The notes: generated by a model not told the origin, from the letters alone. DNA of 64,000 nt from Roseomonas sp. 18066 (GCF_902706185.1 NZ_CACSJM010000006.1:1-64000); one strand, 5' to 3'. Counted from the stretch's first letter, positions 10,661-20,145 are shown. Numbers and translations are program-made.

Positions 10661-10760
10661 TCCGGCTGCGCCCCTGCCCCGGAACGGCCCCGCTTCCGAC
10701 CCGACTTCCGACCCTGGCGGCCCCCCTGCTACAAGCCGCCCCGCACGAATAGAGACTGTC

Positions 10761-11741
10761 ATGACCATCCAGCACCGCACCGTCCATGCCGCGGACGCCG
10801 ATTCCCGCCTGGACCGCTGGTTCCGCCGGCATTTCCCGCAGCTCACCCAGGGCGCGCTGCAGAAGATGCTGCGCACCGGCCAGGTGCGCGTCGACGGCAA
10901 GCGCGCCGAGGCCAATACCCGCCTGGCCCGTGGCCAGGAGATCCGCATCCCGCCGCTGCCCGAGGGGCCGGCGCCGGAGGCGACACCGCGCGACCGCGGC
11001 GTCTCGCCCGAGGATGCCCGGGCGCTGGAGCAGATGATCCTGTACCGCGACGACAGCGTCATCGCGCTGAACAAGCCGCACGGGCTGGCGGTGCAGGGCG
11101 GGCCGAACATCAAGAAGCACCTGGACGGCATGCTGGACGCGCTGTGCTTCGAGAAGGAGGAGCGACCGCGGCTGGTCCACCGGCTGGACCGCGACACCTC
11201 CGGCGTCATCCTGCTGGCGCGCGACGCAGGCTCCGCCAGCAAGCTCGCCGCCGCCTTCCGCGGCCGCGATGCCGAGAAGACCTACTGGGCGATCGTCGTC
11301 GGCCAGCCGCAATTCGAAGGCGGCCGCATCGACATGCGGCTGGTCAAGCAGGGCGGCGGCCCGCAGGGCGAGCGCGTGGTCCCCGCCGAGGGCCGCGACG
11401 GCGTGCATGCCATCACCGAGTTCAGCACGGTCGACGTGGCCCGCCGCCACGCCACCTGGCTGGAGCTGAAGCCGCATACCGGCCGTACCCACCAGCTGCG
11501 CGTCCATTGCGCCTCGGCGCTGGAATGCCCGATCCTGGGCGACGGCAAGTATGGCGGCCATGCCGCGCATCTGGAGGGGATGTCGCATGCGCTGCACCTG
11601 CATGCCCGCGCCATCAACATCCCGCATCCCGAGGGCGGCACCCTGGAGGTGACCGCGCCGCTGCCGCCGCACATGCTGGAAAGCTTCGCCACGCTGGGCT
11701 TCGACAAGCCGCGCAACACCGCGCCGAAGCGCCGGGGCTGA
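10761..11741 (+). CDS. RluA-family pseudouridine synthase (RluC/RluD-like)
   Basis: A 326-residue enzyme that isomerises uridine to pseudouridine in 23S rRNA or tRNA. It has an N-terminal S4 RNA-binding domain (DSRLDRWFRRHFP...LQKMLRTGQVRVDGKRA), then the catalytic domain with HRLDRDTSGV (active-site Asp in RLDR) and the conserved HTGRTHQLRVH block. ATG at 10761 begins the S4 domain; the open frame upstream overlaps crcB in another frame and is not coding. The asmA-like gene starts 4 bp after its stop. RluC is more likely than RluD, but the exact target cannot be decided. Confidence 0.92.
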   Translation: MTIQHRTVHAADADSRLDRWFRRHFPQLTQGALQKMLRTGQVRVDGKRAEANTRLARGQEIRIPPLPEGPAPEATPRDRGVSPEDARALEQMILYRDDSVIALNKPHGLAVQGGPNIKKHLDGMLDALCFEKEERPRLVHRLDRDTSGVILLARDAGSASKLAAAFRGRDAEKTYWAIVVGQPQFEGGRIDMRLVKQGGGPQGERVVPAEGRDGVHAITEFSTVDVARRHATWLELKPHTGRTHQLRVHCASALECPILGDGKYGGHAAHLEGMSHALHLHARAINIPHPEGGTLEVTAPLPPHMLESFATLGFDKPRNTAPKRRG

Positions 11742-11745
11742 CCGC

Positions 11746-14310
11746 ATGGCCCCGCCCCGCCGCCGGCGCGGCCGCGCTGCGCTCATCACGCTCGCTGTCG
11801 TCGTCGCGGTGCCGGCGCTGGCCTGGGGCGGGCTCAGCCTGTTGCTGCGCGACGAGGTGCTGCGGCCGCGCGTCATCGCCGCGGTCGAGCAGGCGACCGG
11901 GCGCAGCCTGACCCTGTCGGGGCCGATCGGCATCAAGCTGTCGCTGGTGCCCACGGTGACGCTGGAGGGGGTGGCGCTGGCCAATGCGCCGGGCGGCAGC
12001 CGCGCGGACATGCTGACGGCGCGCCGGGTCGAGGCGGAGCTCGCGCTGCTGCCGCTGCTGTCGCGCAAGCTGGCCTTCGAGCGGCTGACCCTGGTGCAGC
12101 CCGACCTGCTGCTGGAGCTGGATGCCGCGGGTCAGGGCAACTGGCGCTTCGGCCCACCGCGCGCGCCGAGCCCGGGCCCTGCCACCTCCCCTGCCCCCGG
12201 CACCACCGAGCCGCTGGCGCTCTCGGTCGCCACCATCGAGATCGAGGGCGGCCGCTTCACCTGGCGCGACGCCCGGCAGAACCGCGCCGAGACGCTGGAG
12301 ATCCGCCGCTTCGTCCTGCAGGCGCCGGAGCCGGCCGGGCCGATCACCTTCGGGGGCCGGCTCGGCCTGCGCGGCGTTGCCCTGATGCTGGAGGGGCAGA
12401 GCGGCCCGCTGCCGCGGCTGCTCGGCGCCAGCGCCGCACCCGAGCAATGGCCGCTGCGCCTGGCCATGGCCGCCCCCGGCATCCAGCTGGTGGCCGAAGG
12501 CGCCGCGCGGCTGCCGGAATCGCTCGGCGGCTGGCATTTCTCGGTCAATGCGACAGCCGACCGCGCCGAGCGGCTGGCGCCCTTCCTCGGCGCCGGCGTG
12601 CTGCCGCCGCTGACCGGGCTGGACGTCACCGCCGAGCTCTCCGACCCCGGCCCCGGCGCCGCGCCGCAGGTCAACCGGATGAATGCCAGGGTGGCCAGCG
12701 CCGATCTCTCGGCCTGGATACCGGGGCTCAACCTCGGCGCCAGCAGCCTGACCATCGCCGGCGCCGGCCAGCCGGCCAATCTCGCCGCGGCGCTGACCCT
12801 GCGCGGGCTGGCGCTGCAGGCCGAGGCCAGCCTGCCCGGCCTGCCGGTGCTGCTGGCCGATGTCGCCTGGCCGCTGCGCCTGGTCCTGCGCGGCCAGGGG
12901 ATCGAGGCGGTGCTGGATGGCCGGCTGCAGGGCGCCGGCTGGCGCGGCGCCAGCGGCGAGCTGAACGCCAGCGCCGCCGACACCGCCCCGTTGCTGCAGG
13001 CCTTCGCCCTGCCCGGCCCGCGGCTGACCGAGGCCCGGCTGGCCGCCCGGCTGGGCATGGCCGAGGACCGGATCAGCCTCGACGGGCTGCGGCTGCAGTC
13101 GCGCCAGGCGGTGCTGGAGGGCGAGGCCAGCCTGCGCCAGTCCGGCCCGCGGCCGCTGCTGACGGCCCGGCTGGCGGCACAGCGGCTGGACCTGGATGCG
13201 CTGCTCGACGCGCCGGCGCCTGTCGCGGCCCCGGCCGTCCCGGCGCCGGCCGGCATTCCCGCCGTGCCCGCTTTGCCACCCCGCCCGGCCGCGCCCGCCG
13301 CGGCCCCGGCGCCGGAAGCCCGTCGGGTAATCCCTGCCCTGCCGCTGCCGCTGCAATCCTTGCGGGCGCTGGATGCCGAGCTGCAGCTCAACGCCGCCGA
13401 GCTGCTGGCCGGCGGCGTCCCCTATCGCGACGTGCGCGGCACGGCGAAGCTGGCCAATGGCAAGCTGGCGCTCGACCCCTTCGGCCTGTCGCTGCCCGGC
13501 GGGCGGATCGGCGGGCGGTTCGGCGCCGATGCCAGCGGCGAGCTGCCGCGGCTGAGCCTGGCCTTCCGCCATGACGGCCCCGGGCTGGACCTGCGGCCGC
13601 TGCTGCAGGGCTATGGCCTGCCGCCGCAGGGCAGCGGCAGGCTGGAGGCAGAGGCCGATCTCGCCGGCAGCGGCGCCGATCTGCGCGCCGTCGCCGGCAG
13701 CCTGACCGGCCATGTCAGCCTGGCCATGGCCAATGGGCAGATCGACAACCGGCTGCTGGCCTCGCTGGCCGGCGACCTGCGCCGGCTGCTGCTGCCCAAC
13801 GCGCCGACCGAGGGCACCACCGCGCTGCGCTGCCTCGCGCTGCGCATGGTCCTGCGGGACGGCATCGCCCGGCCGCAGGCGATGCTGGTGGAGACCAACC
13901 TGGCCGATGTCGTCGGCAGCGGCGAGGTGAACCTGAAGGAAGAGCGTCTGGCGCTGCGGCTGCTGCCGCAGATCCGCCTGGGCGGGCTCGGGCTGAGCGC
14001 CCCGGTGCAGGTCGGCGGCAGCCTGGCGGCGCCGAGCTACCGGCTGGATCCGGCCGGCGTGCCCGAGGCGGCGGCCGGCATCGTCGGCGACCTGGTGGCG
14101 CGGCAGGCGGAGAACCAGGGCGGGCTGCTGGGCCAGCTGGCGCAGCAGCTGGCCGGGCGGCCGGCGGGCAGCCTGCCGGATTGCGCGCAGCAGCTGGCGG
14201 TGGCGCGCGGCGGCCGCAACGGCCCGGTGCCGCCCGAGCAGCGCCGCGCCCCCGCCGGCGAGCCGCGGGTCAACCCGGCCGACCTGCTGCGCAACCTCTT
14301 CGGCCGCTAG
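11746..14310 (+). CDS. AsmA family protein
   Basis: An 854-residue protein with one N-terminal transmembrane helix (LITLAVVVAVPALAWGG, residues about 12-28) and a long, beta-rich periplasmic region, as in AsmA/TamB-type proteins implicated in lipid transfer to the outer membrane. Family signatures are the ATGRSLTLSGPIGIKLSLVP block (about 45-65) and ANAPGGSRADML. A Pro/Ala-rich linker lies around 487-525. The C-terminal half (AVAGSLTGHVSLAMANGQID; LRCLALRMVLRDGIA) is the standard AsmA_2 region. It follows the pseudouridine synthase by 4 bp and ends in a strong terminator. Confidence 0.9.
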   Translation: MAPPRRRRGRAALITLAVVVAVPALAWGGLSLLLRDEVLRPRVIAAVEQATGRSLTLSGPIGIKLSLVPTVTLEGVALANAPGGSRADMLTARRVEAELALLPLLSRKLAFERLTLVQPDLLLELDAAGQGNWRFGPPRAPSPGPATSPAPGTTEPLALSVATIEIEGGRFTWRDARQNRAETLEIRRFVLQAPEPAGPITFGGRLGLRGVALMLEGQSGPLPRLLGASAAPEQWPLRLAMAAPGIQLVAEGAARLPESLGGWHFSVNATADRAERLAPFLGAGVLPPLTGLDVTAELSDPGPGAAPQVNRMNARVASADLSAWIPGLNLGASSLTIAGAGQPANLAAALTLRGLALQAEASLPGLPVLLADVAWPLRLVLRGQGIEAVLDGRLQGAGWRGASGELNASAADTAPLLQAFALPGPRLTEARLAARLGMAEDRISLDGLRLQSRQAVLEGEASLRQSGPRPLLTARLAAQRLDLDALLDAPAPVAAPAVPAPAGIPAVPALPPRPAAPAAAPAPEARRVIPALPLPLQSLRALDAELQLNAAELLAGGVPYRDVRGTAKLANGKLALDPFGLSLPGGRIGGRFGADASGELPRLSLAFRHDGPGLDLRPLLQGYGLPPQGSGRLEAEADLAGSGADLRAVAGSLTGHVSLAMANGQIDNRLLASLAGDLRRLLLPNAPTEGTTALRCLALRMVLRDGIARPQAMLVETNLADVVGSGEVNLKEERLALRLLPQIRLGGLGLSAPVQVGGSLAAPSYRLDPAGVPEAAAGIVGDLVARQAENQGGLLGQLAQQLAGRPAGSLPDCAQQLAVARGGRNGPVPPEQRRAPAGEPRVNPADLLRNLFGR

Positions 14311-14318
14311 AACGCGGA

Positions 14319-14343
14319 GGGGGCGCCCTGCGGCGCCCCCTTT
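14319..14343 (+). terminator. Rho-independent terminator after the asmA-like gene
   Basis: Perfect 9-bp stem GGGGGCGCC (14319-14327) and GGCGCCCCC (14332-14340) with a CTGC loop and a TTT tail, 8 bp after the stop codon. Confidence 0.85.
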
Positions 14344-14403
14344 GAAACCTGTCGCGCTGCCGGACCGCCACCGTCGTGCCCGACAATGGCGGCCCGGGAA
14401 AAA

Positions 14404-15444
<1,041 letters not shown>

Positions 15445-15672
15445 GTCTCGGAACCCCTTCGCCGTCAGGCTTTCTTTGTCACCGGCGCCGCTTTACGTGG
15501 CATCCGCGCCACGCGCCATGGTCGCTGCGAATCTCGCTTTCCCGATGGCCGGTGCCAAGCCCCTGGGGACGACGGCACGGGTGCCTCGAAAAAGCGGGAT
15601 CACTATTCCGTTACTATTATGGAAGGATTTGCGCGCCTCAAGCGAAAGCGACGAAGCCCGCCATAAATCTTC

Positions 15673-15707
15673 GTTCGCTATATGTTCGCTTTCGGCAGCT
15701 TCCGCAA
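15673..15707 (-). promoter_or_regulatory. SOS promoter of recA with LexA box
   Basis: The alphaproteobacterial LexA operator GTTC-N7-GTTC is perfect at 15673-15687 (GAAC-ATATAGC-GAAC on the recA strand). On the same strand a -35 TTGCGG (15702-15707) and a -10 CATATA (15679-15684), spaced 17 bp, place the operator over the -10. This leaves a leader of about 230 nt before the recA ATG; nothing else is seen in 15445-15672. Confidence 0.8.
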
Positions 15708-15714
15708 GAGGCGT

Positions 15715-17280
15715 TTAACCCCCGGCCGGCGCGACCGCGCCCTGCAGGATGGCGCGCGCCCGGGCCACCAGCTCGGCCGGAGCATAGGGCTTGGCCAGGA
15801 AATGCGGCGCGCCGGCGCCGGCCAGCCCTTCCTCAACCATCGAGGGGGCATAGCCGCTGACCAGCAGCACCGCCATGGCCGGAAAGCGCGGCCGCAGCAG
15901 CCGGGCCAGCGCCGCGCCGTCCATCCCGGGCATGATCACGTCGGAGACCAGCAGCGCCGGCGCCAGCGCCTTCGAGTCGATCAGCGCCAGGGCGGCCTCG
16001 GCATCCTCGGCCACCTCCACCACCCAGCCGGCGCGGCGCAGGGCGCGCTCGGCCAGGCGGCGCAGCGGCGCCTCGTCCTCGACCAGCAGCAGCAGGCCCG
16101 GCGCCGCCGATTCGGACGCCACTGCCGGCGACGCGGCGATGGCGGGCGGGCGGCGCGCCGCCTCCTCCACCCGCGGCAGCAGGATACGGAAGCAGGTGCC
16201 CTGCCCGGCCCGGCTGCGCACGGTGATGAAGCCGCCGGACTGGCGCAGGATGCCGTGCACGGTGGCCAGGCCGAGGCCGGTGCCGCCCTGCTGCGCCCGC
16301 CCGGTGAAGAACGGCTCGAAGATCCGCGGCAGCAGCCCGGGCGGGATCCCGGTGCCGGTGTCCTCGACCTCCAGCACGGTCCAGCGGCCGGGCGGGATTT
16401 CCTCCGGCTCGGCCGGCTCGGGCTGCAGCAGCAGGGCGCGGCGGGTGCGCAAGGTCAGCCGCCCGCCCTGCGGCATGGCCTGGCGGGCGTTCATCGCCAG
16501 GTTCATCAGCACGCGGTCGAGCTCGGAAGGGTCGATCAGCACGGGACGGCCGGGCTGGTCGAGCTCCAGCTCCAGGCTGATGCCGCGGCCGAGCAGCGGG
16601 CGCAGCAGCGAGGCCATGCCTTCCACCGCGCCGTTCAGCGAGACCAGCCGCGGCGCCAGCACCTGCTGCCGGGCATAGGCCAGCATCTGCTGCACCAGGG
16701 CGGCGCCGCGGCGGGCGGCGGCCTGCACCTGGGCGAGCTCGGCGGCCAGCGCCGGGTCGGCCTGCGGCCCGGCCAGCCGCAGCGCATCGTCGGTCGCGCC
16801 CAGCACCACGGTCAGCAGGTTGTTGAAGTCATGCGCGATGCCGCCGGCCAGGGTGCCCAGCGCCTGCAGCCGGTCGGCCTCGGCCAGGCGGGCGGCCAGG
16901 GCCTGGCGCTGCGCCACATCCTGCTGCAGCAGCAGCACGCCGTCGCCGCCGGGCAGCGCGATGCGGTGCGGCGCCACCGGCGTCTTCTTCGCCCCCTCCG
17001 GCGCGGCCAGGCAGAGCTCGGCCGGGGCCGGGCCGCCGGCCTGCCAGGCGGCGAAGGCGGCCTGCGAATCGCCGTCGAACAGCCGGTCGGCGGCCATGCC
17101 GGGGCGCACCGGCAGCGCCGGGCCCAGCGCCAGGCGCAGCGCGGCATTGGCGTCGCGCACCTGCCAGCCGGGATCGAGCCAGAGCGCGGCCTCGGGCAGG
17201 CCGGCGAACAGCGCCGCCAGCGCGCCGCGCGGTGCCTTTCGCCTCCCCCGGTCGCCGGTCCATCGGTCGAGCAAGCGCAT
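15715..17280 (-). CDS. Hybrid histidine kinase with receiver domain, CckA-like, no membrane segments
   Basis: A sensor kinase with a PAS-like segment (about residues 20-120 from this start), HisKA with LAGGIAHDFNNLLT (phospho-His about 150), HATPase_c (GTGLGLATVHGILRQSGG) and a C-terminal receiver (phospho-Asp about 447 in VSDVIMPGMDG, Lys about 497 in AKPY). The HisKA and G2 box sequences strongly resemble CckA, which feeds phosphate through ChpT to CtrA. Canonical CckA has N-terminal transmembrane helices and two PAS domains; here the N-terminus is short, soluble and has one PAS-like region. Start candidates lie at 17319, 17298 and 17280; I chose the ATG at 17280. It lies behind recA. It could be the organism's real CckA in shortened form or a paralogue. 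Confidence 0.75.
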   Translation of the reverse strand: MRLLDRWTGDRGRRKAPRGALAALFAGLPEAALWLDPGWQVRDANAALRLALGPALPVRPGMAADRLFDGDSQAAFAAWQAGGPAPAELCLAAPEGAKKTPVAPHRIALPGGDGVLLLQQDVAQRQALAARLAEADRLQALGTLAGGIAHDFNNLLTVVLGATDDALRLAGPQADPALAAELAQVQAAARRGAALVQQMLAYARQQVLAPRLVSLNGAVEGMASLLRPLLGRGISLELELDQPGRPVLIDPSELDRVLMNLAMNARQAMPQGGRLTLRTRRALLLQPEPAEPEEIPPGRWTVLEVEDTGTGIPPGLLPRIFEPFFTGRAQQGGTGLGLATVHGILRQSGGFITVRSRAGQGTCFRILLPRVEEAARRPPAIAASPAVASESAAPGLLLLVEDEAPLRRLAERALRRAGWVVEVAEDAEAALALIDSKALAPALLVSDVIMPGMDGAALARLLRPRFPAMAVLLVSGYAPSMVEEGLAGAGAPHFLAKPYAPAELVARARAILQGAVAPAGG

Positions 17281-17329
17281 GATGCGCCATCGTAACATCA
17301 CGGAAGCGTGAGGCCGCAAGGGGGATCCG

Positions 17330-17563
17330 TCAGCGCGGTGGCGCCAGCAGGGCGATGGCTTCGCTCAGCAGGACATGGCTGGCGCCGAGCGCGGCCCGGC
17401 TGGCCGCGAGATCGGCCGGCGCGGGGGTGCCGGCGTCGCCCTGCCCGGCGGCCGCCACGACGCGTTGCCCCGGCCCCGCCAGCGCCCGGGCGCGGGACAG
17501 CAGCCGGCCCGACTGCCGGTCCAGCCGCGCGGCGCCGCGCCGCAGCGCCTCGTCCATCTCCAT
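17330..17563 (-). CDS. Small helical protein of unknown function
   Basis: A 77-residue Ala/Arg-rich, almost all-helical protein. The start at 17563 is chosen because an AGGAGG lies 6 nt upstream (17570-17575), although the frame is open to 17596. The C-terminal DLAASRAALGASHVLLSEA is faintly like the amphipathic C-terminal helices of flagellar rod/hook proteins, but I do not recognise the family. It diverges from the next small ORF across a TTAACC inverted repeat. Confidence 0.5.
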   Translation of the reverse strand: MEMDEALRRGAARLDRQSGRLLSRARALAGPGQRVVAAAGQGDAGTPAPADLAASRAALGASHVLLSEAIALLAPPR

Positions 17564-17617
17564 GCCGCGCCTCCTGGTCTGTCGGGCGCGCAGCATGGCG
17601 GGGGCGGATGAGAAAGC

Positions 17618-17642
17618 GGTTAAGCGTGGCGGATCCTTAACC
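17618..17642. promoter_or_regulatory. Inverted repeat GGTTAA-N13-TTAACC, CtrA-like half-sites
   Basis: GGTTAA at 17618-17623 and TTAACC at 17637-17642 lie between the divergent starts of the two small ORFs. TTAACC is the core of CtrA half-sites in Alphaproteobacteria, but the spacing is 13 bp in inverted orientation, not the TTAA-N7-TTAA direct form, so the assignment is tentative. Confidence 0.35.
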
Positions 17643-17664
17643 AGCGCGGCGGCATGGAAGAAGG

Positions 17665-17961
17665 ATGCCGCATGCCGCCCTGCAGGCCGTCGAGGCCGCC
17701 GCCGAAACCCTTCGCAGCACCCTGACCCTGGCCCAGGCGCTGGCCCTGGCCGGGCGGCAGGTCGACATGACCGGGCTGGAGCGGGAGGTGGCCGCGCTCT
17801 GCGCCGCCGCCGTCACCCTGCCGCCGGGCGGGCGCGGGGCCGCGCGGCGGGCGCTGCTCGGGCTGCGCATCGCGGTTGAGGAACTGCTCGCCGCGATGCC
17901 GGCACTGGAACGCGAAAGGGGCCGGTCCTTGCGGCCCGGCCCCTCGTCGCGGCAGCGGTGA
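17665..17961 (+). CDS. Small helical protein of unknown function
   Basis: A 98-residue, Ala/Leu-rich helical protein with GGAAG upstream of the ATG. Two helices (AAETLRSTLTLAQALALAG; RRALLGLRIAVEELLAAMP) could form a hairpin as in FlgN/FliT-type chaperones, but there is no clear signature. It ends 7 bp before the convergent speE stop. Paired with the divergent 77-residue ORF. Confidence 0.5.
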   Translation: MPHAALQAVEAAAETLRSTLTLAQALALAGRQVDMTGLEREVAALCAAAVTLPPGGRGAARRALLGLRIAVEELLAAMPALERERGRSLRPGPSSRQR

Positions 17962-17968
17962 CGAAGGC

Positions 17969-18838
17969 TCAGGCCTTCGGCAGATGCTTGCTGATATAGG
18001 GCGGCAGGTTGAAGGCGCCGGCGTGGATCTCCGGCGTCCAATACTCGGTGGTGCCGAGGATGCCGGCCGCTTCGGCGCGGGCGCGGATGGTGGCGATGTC
18101 CACCTGGCGCTGCGACGCGTCCTTGCTCGACCAGCCCAGCGTCATGAAGCCGCCGACATAGGTGGGCACCGCGGCGACATAGGCGTAAATGTCGGCGAAG
18201 ACCTTGCCGCGACGCAGCGAGGTCTCGGCGAGCTCCTCGGCCTGCATCGCCGGCACGCCGCACTGGTTGACGATCAGGCCGCGGTCGGACAGCAGCCGCG
18301 CCGCATTGGCGTAGAACTCGTCGGTGAACAGCACCTCGCCGACGCCGATCGGGTCGGTGGAATCGACGATGACGACGTCGAAGCTGCCGGCCTCGGCCTT
18401 GCGAACGTAGTCGATGCCGTCGCCGACGATGACCTCGGCGCGCGGGTCGTTCCAGGCGTCGCCGGCGATGTCGGGCATGTGCTCCTTGCACAGGCGGATG
18501 ACCTCGCCGTCGATCTCGACCATCACGGCCTTCTCGACGTTGCGGTGCTGCAGCACGCGCTTCAGCACGCCGCCGTCGCCGGCGCCGATGATCAGCACGC
18601 GCTTGGCGTCGCCATGCGCCAGCAGCGGCACATGCGTCAGCATCTCCTGGTAGACGAACTCGTCCTTCTCGGTGATCTGCGTGACGCCGTCGAGCAGCAT
18701 GACGCGGCCATGGCTGTAGCTCTCGAACAGCATGATGTCCTGGAACTCGCTCTGCACCCGCGCGAGCTCGCGCTTGACCAGGAAGCGCTGGCCCCAGTCG
18801 GGGTAGAGGGTCTCGTTCACCCAGGAATCGGTCGGCAT
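17969..18838 (-). CDS. speE: Spermidine synthase
   Basis: Transfers aminopropyl from decarboxylated SAM to putrescine. A 289-residue polyamine aminopropyltransferase with N-terminal YPDWGQRF, the DGVTQ motif, GAGDGGVLKR nucleotide-binding loop and VIVDSTDPIG containing the catalytic Asp. It is downstream of speD on the same strand, so the two enzymes of the pathway are side by side. Confidence 0.96.
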   Translation of the reverse strand: MPTDSWVNETLYPDWGQRFLVKRELARVQSEFQDIMLFESYSHGRVMLLDGVTQITEKDEFVYQEMLTHVPLLAHGDAKRVLIIGAGDGGVLKRVLQHRNVEKAVMVEIDGEVIRLCKEHMPDIAGDAWNDPRAEVIVGDGIDYVRKAEAGSFDVVIVDSTDPIGVGEVLFTDEFYANAARLLSDRGLIVNQCGVPAMQAEELAETSLRRGKVFADIYAYVAAVPTYVGGFMTLGWSSKDASQRQVDIATIRARAEAAGILGTTEYWTPEIHAGAFNLPPYISKHLPKA

Positions 18839-18872
18839 GGCAAAATCCTCGGAAGGGGAAACATGCGAAAGA

Positions 18873-18896
18873 GGGCGGGACCCTAAGGTCCCGCCC
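18873..18896 (-). terminator. Strong hairpin between speD and speE
   Basis: Perfect 10-bp inverted repeat GGGCGGGACC / GGTCCCGCCC with a 4-nt loop. On the speD-speE strand it is followed by TCTTTCG, not a clean T-run. It may terminate most speD transcripts or stabilise the speD 3' end. Confidence 0.55.
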
Positions 18897-18928
18897 CCTG
18901 TCGCGTCACGTGACAGATAGGCGGCGTG

Positions 18929-19381
18929 TCAGCCGATCAGGCCGCGCTTGTGCTCGGCGAGCTGCACGCGCTCGGGCTGGAAGCCCTTCTTCAGCACCGG
19001 CAGCGCCAGATACGGGTTGCAGTCGCCGCAGACGAAGATGTCCAGCGCCGCATAGGCCCGCTCCGGCCAGGTGTGGATCGAGACATGGCTCTCGGCCAGC
19101 ACCAGCACGCCCGAGACACCGTCCGGCGCGAAGTGGTGGAAGTGGCCGTGCAGGATGGTCGCGCCGGTCTCGATCGCCGCCTCGCGGAGGACGGCATCGA
19201 TATGGGCGGGATCATCGAGCTTCGTGGCCCCCCACAGATCAATGATCAGATGCGTGCCGGCGAAGCGCACACCATCGCGCACGACGAAGTGGTCCTTCGC
19301 CTCGGCGCGGATATCGACAGACTGGGCTTCGCTCGGGCTGTTATCCGAAACCATCCCCAGCGGAGAAACGAGAGCGTCCAT
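18929..19381 (-). CDS. speD: S-adenosylmethionine decarboxylase proenzyme
   Basis: Makes decarboxylated SAM for SpeE. The processing site is ESHVSIHTWPE; the Ser becomes the pyruvoyl group after self-cleavage, and the C-terminal Cys motif CGDCNP is present. The ATG at 19381 gives 150 residues with GGAAGGAG upstream; the frame stays open to 19537, but that extension would add about 50 non-family residues. Confidence 0.93.
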   Translation of the reverse strand: MDALVSPLGMVSDNSPSEAQSVDIRAEAKDHFVVRDGVRFAGTHLIIDLWGATKLDDPAHIDAVLREAAIETGATILHGHFHHFAPDGVSGVLVLAESHVSIHTWPERAYAALDIFVCGDCNPYLALPVLKKGFQPERVQLAEHKRGLIG

Positions 19382-19689
19382 GAGCTGCGGGCTCCTTCCC
19401 ACCAGAAGATGACCAGGGTGGTCGTTTCCGACCAGGTCAACGGCGCCGCATATGGGGCATGGGGGTCCTTCCCCGCAAGAAAATTCGGGACCTTGAGGCC
19501 GAAAAAAACGCGGGTCGTTCCTGCGTTTGGCGCGCATCTCGTCTCGCCAGCCCCTGGGGGTCTCGGGAAATACCCCCCGTGACCCTATAGGGGGGGCCGG
19601 AAAAACTCCCGTCTCCGCTCGCCATCAGAACTTCATGCACGAGACCCCTTGTCGGCGGCAGAAAGGCTGCTATACCCCGCCGCCTAGCT
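19382..19689. other. Intergenic region between speD and tRNA-Ser
   Basis: About 308 bp without a gene. It holds the speD leader hairpin and, at 19573-19596, a CCCCCC/GGGGGG inverted repeat with an 11-nt loop just upstream of the tRNA. Nothing else is recognised. Confidence 0.5.
19411..19438 (-). promoter_or_regulatory. Bulged hairpin with GAAA tetraloop in the speD leader
   Basis: On the speD strand, TGGTCG-GAAA-CGACCA (19419-19434) forms a perfect 6-bp stem with a GNRA loop, extended by GACC/GGTC pairing at the base with a 4-nt bulge. It ends about 30 nt before the speD ATG. It could be a cis-regulatory element; I do not recognise it as a known riboswitch. Confidence 0.35.
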
Positions 19690-19780
19690 GGATCGGTGGC
19701 CGAGCGGTCGAAGGCGCACGCCTGGAAAGTGTGTATACCTCAAAAGGGTATCGTGGGTTCGAATCCCACCCGATCCGCCA
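19690..19780 (+). tRNA. tRNA-Ser (anticodon GGA)
   Basis: A 91-nt tRNA with encoded CCA. The acceptor stem GGATCGG / CCGATCC is perfect, the anticodon loop CTGGAAA gives GGA, a long variable arm as in class II tRNAs follows, and the T-loop GTTCGAATC is canonical. Its 3' end is the integration site of the adjoining element and the gene remains intact. Confidence 0.97.
19767..19780. repeat. Left attachment site (attL core)
   Basis: CACCCGATCCGCCA, the last 14 nt of tRNA-Ser including CCA, identical to 59270-59283. Confidence 0.85.
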
Positions 19781-19824
19781 GATACTCTCGTAAAATCAGA
19801 TACTTAGCGATCGTGTGGGCGACT

Positions 19825-19844
19825 GTTCCCACAGCGGTTCCCAC
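19825..19844 (+). repeat. GTTCCCAC-N4-GTTCCCAC, putative integrase arm site (left)
   Basis: Two copies of GTTCCCAC with a 12-bp period, 44 bp inside attL. The same arrangement and orientation recurs at 59119-59138 inside attR. Confidence 0.65.
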
Positions 19845-20073
19845 TTTCGTGGATTGCTGGGGATTTGCCTGCCATCGGTATGCTGATCGGTTCCCTATCG
19901 CAGCCGGTAATGCAGGAGGCGAGCGCCGCCGAATTTTTGCGTCGCCCCCTCAACAGCGGGCCTTCCCACCAATGCGGGCGCTGAGCAGCCCTAAAGAGCA
20001 AGCACGGCCCCGCCGCACTCCCACCCCAGAAGCAATTCACCAGGCGGCTTACCGCAAGGCCGGGGCTGAGAGG

Positions 20074-20118
20074 CATAGGGGTCATAGGGGCCATAGGGGC
20101 CATAGGGGCCATAGGGGC
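20074..20118. repeat. Five tandem 9-bp repeats (CATAGGGGC), iteron-like
   Basis: One CATAGGGGT followed by four CATAGGGGC units, 28 bp beyond the primase stop codon. A related two-unit array lies in opposite orientation after the integrase stop. Confidence 0.85.
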
Positions 20119-20145
20119 TGCCCCGCATTGATCATTCGACGCGCC

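Larger units (their letters stand above)
19781..20145. other. Left terminal region of the island
   Basis: About 365 bp between attL and the primase stop, without a credible gene. It contains the GTTCCCAC direct repeats (19825-19844) and the 9-bp tandem repeats (20074-20118). Confidence 0.6.

Noticed and set aside
10661-10760. Fluoride riboswitch linked to crcB
   Set aside because: crcB is translationally coupled to rarA and no riboswitch-like structure lies upstream of it.
11614-13713. 699-codon antisense ORF opposite the AsmA-family gene
   Set aside because: Low-complexity Gln/Gly/Ala/Arg shadow; the AsmA frame has a membrane helix and conserved blocks.
19439-19537. N-terminal extension of SpeD
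   Set aside because: SpeD family length and a Shine-Dalgarno before 19381 support the shorter form; the extension crosses the leader hairpin.
20074-20118. CRISPR array
   Set aside because: The repeats are 9 bp and directly tandem, without spacers or cas genes.
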